Shown here: positions 58,091 through 64,000 of the stretch, in pieces | Layout of the letters: each line of letters opens with the position of its first letter | Position numbering within the stretch: position 1 is the stretch's first letter | Source of the DNA: Pseudomonas kribbensis | Lineage (GTDB): Bacteria; Pseudomonadota; Gammaproteobacteria; Pseudomonadales; Pseudomonadaceae | Length of the DNA stretch: 64,000 nt | Assembly: GCF_003352185.1 (NCBI RefSeq) | Contig: NZ_CP029608.1 | Coordinates: forward strand, 1 to 64,000 | Reading direction: 5' to 3' | Notes under the pieces: model-generated | Databases searched by the model: none | Seen by the model: only the letters and a program-made list of their open reading frames with translations | Told to the model about the DNA's origin: nothing | Translations under genes and position numbers: made by a program

Positions 58091-60187
58091 TCAGCCTAGC
58101 TCCACCCGGTTGCGACCTGCGTTTTTGGCTCGGTACAGTGCCTGATCGGCTCTTTTGAGCACCAGATCGCTGTGTTCTCCCGGCCTGAACGCCGCCAGTC
58201 CCATGGAAATGGTGATCGTGACGCGCTCACCCTTGAAGTGGAACGGACAGGCCTCGATGGACGCGCGCAGGGTTTCCAGCAGTTTGGCGCCGACGGCCGG
58301 CGGAGTTGCCGGCAGCAGCAGGACGAATTCCTCGCCGCCGAACCGGGCAATGAAATCGCTGCCGCGCAGGCGCTTGCGCAGCACCGTGGCAATGATCTTC
58401 AACACTTTGTCGCCGGCCAGATGGCCGTAGTTGTCGTTGATCCGCTTGAAGTGATCGAGGTCGAGCATGGCCAGGCTCAGAGTATTGCCATGCTGCTGCC
58501 ATTGGGCGATTTCGTGGTCGAGCCGCTCGCTCCAGGCGGCGCGGTTAGGCAGGCCGGTGAGCGGGTCAATCAGGGCTTTCTGGCGCTGCTCTTCAAGGTG
58601 CTCGCGGTAGCCGAGGGCCTCCTGCTCCATGTGCGCCACCCGTTCGGCCAGGCTTTTCAGGCGCCCAGCCACTTCCTGCTCACGGGCGTCGCGCTGTTTC
58701 TGATGCTGGTCCATCGTGCCGAGCAGACCTTCGAGGTGGTTTTCCAGAACCTGCTTGAGGTCGTCCAGGTCCGCCGCTTCCTGCACGCTGGTCTGCAGGC
58801 CATCGACCTGTTCACGGATCTGCGTGTCCATCGCTCGCGCCGCCGAACTGTTGTCGGCGTGACCTTCGCTGGCAGCCTGCAGGTTGCTCTGGAACGCTTC
58901 GAGGCGTTCGTTGAGTTGTTGCAGATAAGCTTCGAACTCGTGCTGGCCACTGTCGGTGATGGCCAGCATCAAGGTCGCCAGATCGTCGAGGATCGGTAGC
59001 AGTTCGTACCAGTTCAGGCCATTTTTCAGCCGGTCGCGCATGGCTTCGGCTTGCGGGCGGTGGCGCTCAGGCAGGGTCAGGTCGTCCAGCAGGCCGATCA
59101 GCGTGTCTTCTATGTGCTTGGCCACCGAGCTGTAGGAGGGTTCGGGCGAATCCGGCAGGGCATAGAGAATGTCTTGCTCGGGTTGCTCCGGGTCGATGGC
59201 CGCCAGGGCCTGCGCGATGGGCTCGGGCAGGGGCAGGCTGTCGAGGAAGACCGGAGGCGGGTTGTCGCCGGGGTGGATCAGTTCGTCAGGGTTGAAGGCC
59301 GCAGGCGTTGCTGGCGCGAAGACCGGAGGTGGCGTGAAGGCTTGCGGCTCGGGTTCTGGCTCGGAGGGGGCCGGTTCGCTGGGAGACGGAACGACTTCTG
59401 TGCGGATCCGGGCAGGCTCGAAGGCGACCACTCCCGGCTCTGCAACAGGCTCGGGTGTTGCTATTGGTGCTGAAGCTTGCAGTGGCGCGGCCAGAGGTGC
59501 GGTGACCGGTGCTTCACTGACGGTGGCAATGGCTGCCGGTTCGGCGATTGCAGCGGGCGCTTCTGGCATTTGCGCGCTTTCAGGCGCGGCGGGCGGTTGC
59601 TCTGGCTGAGCGGCCGGAGTGATCACGGCAGGCTGAGCTACAGATGCAGGCGTTTCCTCGCTGTCGCGGCTGCCAAACAGGCGCTGCAACAACCCAAGAC
59701 GTCCCGGTTCCGCCGGCGTCTCCAGTTGGCTCAGGGCCTTGCCCTGCAAACCGCTGAGTTCGCTCAGCAATAACGGCATTTCCCGGGCCTGACTGACTCG
59801 CCCGTCGAGCTGCTTGGCGAATTTCTTCAGTGGCTGCGCGACATCTCGGGGCAGAGGTAGCGATTGCAGCTGAGCCACCAGCGAGTTCAGCGCGGTGCTG
59901 ACCTGCTCGATCCGGGTTTCACGACGCTGCTCGGAGTCGAGCACAGCTTTTTCAAGGCGTGGCAACAGGGCGGCGAGGCCGGCATCCATGTCGTCGGTGC
60001 GCACCACATCGCGCATTTCCTTCATGCATTGATCGACCACGCGATCGGTGCCTTCCGCCGCGAGCGTGCTACGCACCAGGCCGCGACGCAGCAGGTCGAG
60101 CCGGGCGTCCCATCGACGTTCGAGCTTTTCCTGTTGTTCGATGCTTTTGAGGTATTTCTCTTTCCAGCGCTGGGCTTCGTCGCTCAT
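58091..60187 (-). CDS. dgcP: Diguanylate cyclase DgcP
   Basis: A 698-aa c-di-GMP synthase. An N-terminal DUF-type helical domain (1-130) and a Pro/Ala/Glu-rich linker (180-310) precede coiled-coil segments and a C-terminal GGDEF domain. The active site is RFGGEEFVLLLP. An inhibitory RxxD site (RGSD) lies five residues upstream, so product inhibition is likely. It corresponds to PA5487, which localises at the cell poles. Its start overlaps the stop of the next gene (ATGA). Confidence 0.92.
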   Translation of the reverse strand: MSDEAQRWKEKYLKSIEQQEKLERRWDARLDLLRRGLVRSTLAAEGTDRVVDQCMKEMRDVVRTDDMDAGLAALLPRLEKAVLDSEQRRETRIEQVSTALNSLVAQLQSLPLPRDVAQPLKKFAKQLDGRVSQAREMPLLLSELSGLQGKALSQLETPAEPGRLGLLQRLFGSRDSEETPASVAQPAVITPAAQPEQPPAAPESAQMPEAPAAIAEPAAIATVSEAPVTAPLAAPLQASAPIATPEPVAEPGVVAFEPARIRTEVVPSPSEPAPSEPEPEPQAFTPPPVFAPATPAAFNPDELIHPGDNPPPVFLDSLPLPEPIAQALAAIDPEQPEQDILYALPDSPEPSYSSVAKHIEDTLIGLLDDLTLPERHRPQAEAMRDRLKNGLNWYELLPILDDLATLMLAITDSGQHEFEAYLQQLNERLEAFQSNLQAASEGHADNSSAARAMDTQIREQVDGLQTSVQEAADLDDLKQVLENHLEGLLGTMDQHQKQRDAREQEVAGRLKSLAERVAHMEQEALGYREHLEEQRQKALIDPLTGLPNRAAWSERLDHEIAQWQQHGNTLSLAMLDLDHFKRINDNYGHLAGDKVLKIIATVLRKRLRGSDFIARFGGEEFVLLLPATPPAVGAKLLETLRASIEACPFHFKGERVTITISMGLAAFRPGEHSDLVLKRADQALYRAKNAGRNRVELG

Positions 60188-61062
60188 TCAGGCGTTCCGC
60201 GAGGGGCAGGACTCAACGCGGGCAATGCATCGGCCGTGAGCGAACCCGGCAGACGAATCTCTACCGCGACGGGCAGGTGATCGGAAATCGGTTGGGCCAG
60301 CACTTCGACCTTTTCCAGCGTCAGGGTCGGGCTGAGCAGAATATGGTCCAGGCAGCGCTGCGGGCGCCAGCTGGGGAATGTCGCTTCGAGTTGCGGGGCC
60401 AGCAGGCCGAGGTCGCGCAAGGGCGAGTGTTGCAGCAGGTCGCTGGCGTGGGTGTTCATGTCGCCCATCAGCACCTGATGCTTGTAGCCGCCGATCAGCT
60501 CGCGGATATAGGCCAGTTGCATGGTGCGTACCCGGGCGCCGAGCGCCAGGTGCATCATCACCACCACCAGCGCCTCGGGACCTTCGCCAAAGCGCACCAG
60601 GATCGCCCCGCGACCTTTCGGCCCCGGCAGCGGATGGTCCTCGATCGCCCACGGGCGCAGGCGACTGAGCACGCCGTTGCTGTGCTGGGCCAGTCGGCCA
60701 AGGTTGCGATTGAGTTGTTGATACCAGTAGGGGAAGGCGCCGAGGTGGGCCAGGTGCTCGACCTGATTGACGTAGCCTGAGCGCAGGCTGCCGCCATCGG
60801 CTTCCTGCAGGGCGACCAGGTCGAAGTCGCCGAGCAGATTGCCGATCTTCTGCAGATTGCCGGAGCGGCCGGGGTGCGGCAGCAGATGCTGCCAGCTGCG
60901 GGTCAGGTAGTGCCGATAACGCTCGGTGCTGATGCCGACCTGGATATTGAAGCTGAGCAAGCGCAAACGGCTGTCTGCGGGCAGGCCCGTGGACTCCAGG
61001 TGATGCTCGTTGACCTGCGGATCATGCAGGCCGACGAGTCGTTCGGTTCCCCAGCGGCGCAT
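60184..61062 (-). CDS. Endonuclease/exonuclease/phosphatase family hydrolase
   Basis: A 292-aa EEP-fold protein. Metal and catalytic motifs are RLRLLSFNIQVG, VALQEADGGSLR, MMHLALG, MGDMNTHASD and QPISDHLPVAVEI. The substrate could be nucleic acid, a phosphodiester or a lipid, and cannot be told. It is coupled to dgcP by a 4-nt overlap and lies 14 nt after dsbA, so all three may be cotranscribed. Confidence 0.88.
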   Translation of the reverse strand: MRRWGTERLVGLHDPQVNEHHLESTGLPADSRLRLLSFNIQVGISTERYRHYLTRSWQHLLPHPGRSGNLQKIGNLLGDFDLVALQEADGGSLRSGYVNQVEHLAHLGAFPYWYQQLNRNLGRLAQHSNGVLSRLRPWAIEDHPLPGPKGRGAILVRFGEGPEALVVVMMHLALGARVRTMQLAYIRELIGGYKHQVLMGDMNTHASDLLQHSPLRDLGLLAPQLEATFPSWRPQRCLDHILLSPTLTLEKVEVLAQPISDHLPVAVEIRLPGSLTADALPALSPAPRGTPE

Positions 61063-61076
61063 GGCGATTGCCGCGC

Positions 61077-61718
61077 TTAGTTGGAGGCTGCCTTGTTGGC
61101 CGCTCGCTCTTTGGCGACCAGTTGGTCAGCCAGTTTCAGAGCCTCTTCGGCACCACCGGCAGAGCCGATGTCAAAGCGGTATTTGCCGTTGACGATCATG
61201 GTTGGAACGCCGGAGATTTCATATTTCTTGGCCAGTTCGCGAGCCTTGACGATCTGGCCCTTGATGGCGAAGGAGTCGAAGGTGGCCAGGAACTTGTCCT
61301 TGTCCACGCCCTGAGTGGCGAGGAAGTCGGCCATGTCATTCTTGTCGGTCAGCTTCTTGTGCTCTTTCTGGATCGCGTTGAACACGGCAGCGTGAACGCT
61401 GTGCTCGACGCCCATGGCTTCCAGGGTCAGGAACATCTGACCGTGTGCGTCCCAAGGGCCGCCGAACATGGCAGGAATGCGGACGAAGTTGACGTCGGAA
61501 GGCAGTTTTTCAACCCATGGATTGATCACGGGTTCGAAGGCGTAGCAGTGCGGGCAGCCGTACCAGAACAGTTCCACCACTTCGATCTTGCCAGGCACGG
61601 CAACCGGAACCGGATTGCTCAGCTCGACGTACGGGGCAGCAGGTGCTTCGGCAGCCTGGGCGGTTACGCCGAACAGGCTGGCAGCGACGAGAGCGGCGCT
61701 GATGATCAGATTACGCAT
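61077..61718 (-). CDS. dsbA: Periplasmic thiol:disulfide oxidoreductase DsbA
   Basis: A 213-aa oxidase that introduces disulfides into exported proteins. Signal peptide MRNLIISAALVAASLFGVTAQA. The redox motif C-P-H-C is in FWYGCPHCYAFEP, the cis-Pro loop is SGVPTMIVNG, and a helical insert lies between. The ATG ends at 61718 after AGGAGT. Confidence 0.95.
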   Translation of the reverse strand: MRNLIISAALVAASLFGVTAQAAEAPAAPYVELSNPVPVAVPGKIEVVELFWYGCPHCYAFEPVINPWVEKLPSDVNFVRIPAMFGGPWDAHGQMFLTLEAMGVEHSVHAAVFNAIQKEHKKLTDKNDMADFLATQGVDKDKFLATFDSFAIKGQIVKARELAKKYEISGVPTMIVNGKYRFDIGSAGGAEEALKLADQLVAKERAANKAASN

Positions 61719-61812
61719 GCTTTACTCCTGGACAATTTTGTTCGCCTCGCGCGGGCTGTTTTCAGACAGATCCTGGCGGGCATGAGTTCTGTAGTGTAAC
61801 GGCAGCGGCCAC

Positions 61813-61841
61813 AAAAAAGGGCGGCCAAAGCCACCCTTTTT
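61813..61841 (-). terminator. Terminator between cytochrome c4 gene and dsbA
   Basis: Plus-strand aaaagggcggc (61815-61825) pairs with gccaccctttt (61830-61840) with one wobble and a 4-nt loop. On the minus strand it ends in TTTTTT. It follows the c4 gene and precedes dsbA. Confidence 0.82.
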
Positions 61842-61929
61842 ATACTTCATGCAACGGATTAATCGAGCGTTAACGTGGCAGGCGTTGCCCTTCGCGCGCA
61901 ACGCTCGAATCACCATCGCAGGTCTGGCC

Positions 61930-62541
61930 TTAGTGCAGGCCTTGAATGTAGCTGGAGACCGCCGCGATGTCCTCGTCGCTCAGCTTGCGAGCGATGGTGC
62001 GCATGGTCATGGCATCGCCGTCGTTGTTGCGACCGGCTTCTTCCTTGCGGAAATCGGTCAGCTGTTTGGCGATGTATTGAGCGTGCTGGCCACCCAAGTG
62101 CGGGAAGCCGGCGGCGGCATTGCCCGCGCCGTTCGGCGAGTGGCAACCGGTGCAGGCTGGCAGGCCTTTTTCCAGGTTGCCGCCACGGAACAGGGCTTCG
62201 CCGCGAGCGACGATCTTCGGATCGGCGGCGCCGACGCTGCCTTTCTGGCTGGCGAAATAGGCGGCGATGTCGGAGAGGTCCTGATCGCTCAGGTTGGTCA
62301 GCAGGCCGGTCATTTCCAGAACGGTGCGCTTGCCCGACTTGATGTCGTGCAGTTGCTTGGTCAGGTAGCGTTCACCCTGGCCGGCCAGTTTTGGAAAGTT
62401 TGGCGCCATGCTGTTGCCATCCGGGCCATGGCAGGCCCCGCATACGGCAGCCTTCGCCTGGCCTGCGGCGGCATCGCCTGCAGCATGGGCGAAACCTGAG
62501 ATTCCCACGGTCAACAGCAGACTCACGATCAGTTTGTTCAT
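61930..62541 (-). CDS. cc4: Cytochrome c4
   Basis: A 203-aa diheme periplasmic cytochrome with signal peptide (MNKLIVSLLLTVGISGFAHA). The heme motifs CGACH and CTGCH lie in two similar halves, each followed by a distal Met region (GNSMAPNFP; GDAMTMRTIA). It passes electrons to terminal oxidases, notably cbb3. It lies 32 nt downstream of the c5-like cytochrome gene, as PA5490 lies beside PA5491. Confidence 0.95.
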   Translation of the reverse strand: MNKLIVSLLLTVGISGFAHAAGDAAAGQAKAAVCGACHGPDGNSMAPNFPKLAGQGERYLTKQLHDIKSGKRTVLEMTGLLTNLSDQDLSDIAAYFASQKGSVGAADPKIVARGEALFRGGNLEKGLPACTGCHSPNGAGNAAAGFPHLGGQHAQYIAKQLTDFRKEEAGRNNDGDAMTMRTIARKLSDEDIAAVSSYIQGLH

Positions 62542-62573
62542 CAGCTAATCCAACTACGGCTAAGGGTTAAGAG

Positions 62574-62879
62574 TTATGGACCGGGTTTACTTCCGCTCAT
62601 CCAGAGGATGATGGCCTGGTAATCCTCGGCACTGCAGTCCATGCACAAACCACGCGGCGGCATCGCCTTGAAACCCTGGGTTACGTGTTGCACCAGCGTC
62701 TCCATACCTTTCGCCAACCTCGGCGTCCAAGCTTCCTGATCGCCTCTTCTGGGCGCCATGGGTAGTTGGCCGGAATGACAGGCACCACAAACACGGTTGT
62801 ACACGGCTTCCGGATCCTGTGTAGCCTGTGCGCTGTAAAGCGGCATCAGAACTCCGGCAGCCAGCAGCCATTTCGTCAT
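62574..62879 (-). CDS. Small c-type cytochrome (c5-like)
   Basis: A 101-aa monoheme cytochrome with signal peptide MTKWLLAAGVLMPLYSAQA. The heme motif is CGACH. A second Cys pair (GLCMDCSAEDY) near the C-terminus is typical of cytochrome c5, and the axial Met is probably in FKAMPPRG. It forms an operon with cytochrome c4. It corresponds to PA5491. Confidence 0.9.
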   Translation of the reverse strand: MTKWLLAAGVLMPLYSAQATQDPEAVYNRVCGACHSGQLPMAPRRGDQEAWTPRLAKGMETLVQHVTQGFKAMPPRGLCMDCSAEDYQAIILWMSGSKPGP

Positions 62880-63070
62880 AAAACGACCTTTTCAGGGTTG
62901 AGAGCGATCTGCGTTCTGTTGCGCAATCAAAGTCTGTCGCTCTCGTGTACTTCATCCTTCGCTGGGACAAAGCACACACAAAATCTGCGGCATTATATAC
63001 TGGCGTCACTGAAACGGAAGCGACACCGCGTTCCGCGCCCAATCCCGGCGCCGCCCACATCGGAAATCCC

Positions 63071-63715
63071 ATGCAACTCAAGAATCCCATCCTCGGCCTG
63101 TGCCAACAGTCCACGTTCATGCTCAGTGCCGCCAAAGTCGATCAGTGCCCCGACGACGAAGGCTTCGAAGTGGCGTTCGCCGGTCGTTCCAACGCCGGTA
63201 AATCCAGTGCGCTGAACACCCTGACTCACGCCAGTCTGGCGCGCACCTCGAAAACCCCGGGTCGCACACAGCTGTTGAACTTCTTCAAGCTAGACGATGA
63301 ACGGCGTCTGGTCGACCTGCCGGGCTACGGTTATGCAAAAGTCCCGATCCCGCTCAAGCAACACTGGCAGCGTCACCTCGAGGCTTACCTCGGTGGCCGC
63401 GAGAGTTTGAAGGGGCTGATTCTGATGATGGACATCCGTCATCCAATGACCGACTTCGACCTGCTGATGCTCGACTGGGCCGTTGCGGCCGGCATGCCGA
63501 TGCACATTCTGCTGACCAAGGCCGACAAGCTGACCTACGGCGCAGCCAAGAACACGCTGCTCAAGGTGCAGTCGGAAATCCGCAAGGGGTGGGGCGATCT
63601 GGTGACGATCCAGCTGTTCTCCGCACCAAAACGCATGGGCCTGGAAGAGGCCTACACCAAGCTGGCGGGCTGGATGGAGCTGGCAGACAAAGGCGCAGAA
63701 GCGGCGACCGAATAA
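63071..63715 (+). CDS. engB: Ribosome biogenesis GTPase EngB (YihA/YsxC)
   Basis: A 214-aa GTPase for late 50S assembly. G1 is [13 protein letters not shown]2 is the T of KTPGRTQ, G3 is [10 protein letters not shown], and G4 is LTKADKL. The ATG at 63071 ([13 protein letters not shown]) gives the family length; the frame extends upstream without family similarity. Divergent from the cytochrome genes. Confidence 0.94.
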   Translation: MQLKNPILGLCQQSTFMLSAAKVDQCPDDEGFEVAFAGRSNAGKSSALNTLTHASLARTSKTPGRTQLLNFFKLDDERRLVDLPGYGYAKVPIPLKQHWQRHLEAYLGGRESLKGLILMMDIRHPMTDFDLLMLDWAVAAGMPMHILLTKADKLTYGAAKNTLLKVQSEIRKGWGDLVTIQLFSAPKRMGLEEAYTKLAGWMELADKGAEAATE

Positions 63716-63730
63716 TCGGAATATGGAAAA

Positions 63731-63862
63731 TTGGCTGTAGTGCGGTCAGGCAAGGCAAAAGTGTTAGTAAAACGGCCGGGGTCGCGCTCGACTTTAGGGG
63801 ACCTAAATGAGCATTTTTAGTAACGCTTTTAACGCAGCATGACCGCGCTACAGCCGATTTTT
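63731..63862 (+). repeat. Element with 18-bp terminal inverted repeats, ending as a terminator
   Basis: Arms at 63731-63748 and 63840-63857 are inverted repeats of 18 bp; the two differences become G-U pairs in a plus-strand RNA. The last arm runs into TTTTT (63858-63862). Inside, tttagg/cctaaa and related short repeats add more pairing. It probably ends engB transcription, and resembles a mobile or structured extragenic repeat. Confidence 0.6.
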
Positions 63863-63865
63863 GGG

Positions 63866-63992
63866 CAAAAAAAGCCCCGGACTTCATATGGGGAGGGAGA
63901 AGTTCCGGGGTTCAAGTTCCGAACCGCTAGGGCGGGGTTCAGATATCTGCCAACACTTAACACAACATAGGAGCATCGAAGGGCTTCACCAG
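63866..63992 (-). ncRNA. ersA: ErsA/Spot 42-like small RNA
   Basis: Position and strand match ErsA, which in Pseudomonas lies between engB and polA on the strand opposite engB. The minus-strand 3' end is a clear terminator: an 11-bp stem with one bulged A (63875-63885 with 63899-63910), then seven Ts (63867-63873). The terminal loop is C-rich (read UCCCUCCCCAU), suited to pairing with Shine-Dalgarno sequences, as known for ErsA targets. The window ends in CTGA on the minus strand (63997-64000), compatible with a sigma22 (AlgU) -10 TCTGA, which would put the start near 63990 and the length near 125 nt. The exact 5' end is inferred. Confidence 0.65.
63867..63911 (-). terminator. Terminator of the ErsA-like sRNA
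   Basis: Minus-strand CCCCGGAACTTC pairs with GAAGTCCGGGG, followed by CTTTTTTT. It would also stop transcription arriving from polA beyond the right edge. Confidence 0.88.
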
Positions 63993-64000
63993 CCATTCAG

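Overview
The window is a piece of a Pseudomonas chromosome, most like the P. fluorescens group. It starts inside dnaA and runs through dnaN, recF and gyrB into a gene order known from other pseudomonads: acyltransferase, gmhB, glyS/glyQ, tag, lipid A acyltransferase, trkA, rsmB, fmt, def, LysM protein, dprA, tsaC, qor, hemF, aroE, SulP transporter, choX-like gene, betC and LysR. The GC-rich coding style, REPIN-type GTGGGAG repeats, algB/kinB, dgcP and the engB-ersA end support the same genus. The species call is inference, because no search was run.

Layout. 1-6.2 kb: replication and supercoiling genes, with a perfect ParB (parS) palindrome at the end of recF. 6.2-8.7 kb: a divergent two-component pair that is not part of the usual PAO1 order here. 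8.8-22.4 kb: core housekeeping genes (phospholipid and LPS synthesis, glycyl-tRNA synthetase, base-excision repair, K+ uptake, translation initiation and modification, DNA processing). 22.4-27.75 kb: an accessory operon of five tightly packed, mostly overlapping genes inserted between tsaC and qor. It encodes a LuxI/FeeM-like GNAT acyltransferase, a heme-oxygenase-like diiron oxidase, a BtaA-like (DUF3419) aminocarboxypropyl transferase, an alpha-oxoamine synthase and a PaaK-like adenylating ligase. I do not recognise this combination as a characterised pathway, and it is the best candidate here for an undescribed system. 27.8-30.7 kb: qor, hemF, aroE. 30.7-35.8 kb: choline-sulfate use (SulP carrier, choline-binding protein, choline sulfatase, LysR regulator). 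35.8-39.5 kb: a Rossmann-fold protein, a DOPA-dioxygenase family protein, a GFA-family gene remnant, a citrate-Mg transporter and TerC. 39.7-47.6 kb: Na/Pi cotransporter, membrane-anchored M16 peptidase, a DUF5924/DUF2914 protein, and a four-gene MlaE/F/D-type lipid ABC system with its lipoprotein. 47.6-64 kb: SpmAB-like protein, gltP, Ivy, a DUF1328 peptide, algB-kinB, an EAL phosphodiesterase, ampDh2, dgcP, an EEP-family hydrolase, dsbA, cytochromes c4 and c5-like, engB, and at the right edge an ErsA (Spot 42-like) sRNA on the minus strand.

Two chromosome-scale signals stand out. Exact DnaA boxes (TTATCCACA on either strand) occur 18 times between 1.2 and 35.7 kb and, by eye, not at all from 36 to 64 kb; about 0.5 would be expected by chance in the whole window. 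One pair forms a perfect inverted repeat between two convergent genes. One perfect parS and two near-parS sites lie in the first 15.3 kb. The right half (gltP to engB) corresponds to PAO1 genes numbered about PA5479-PA5492, while the left half corresponds to PA0001-PA0032, so the two blocks are joined here in an order different from PAO1.
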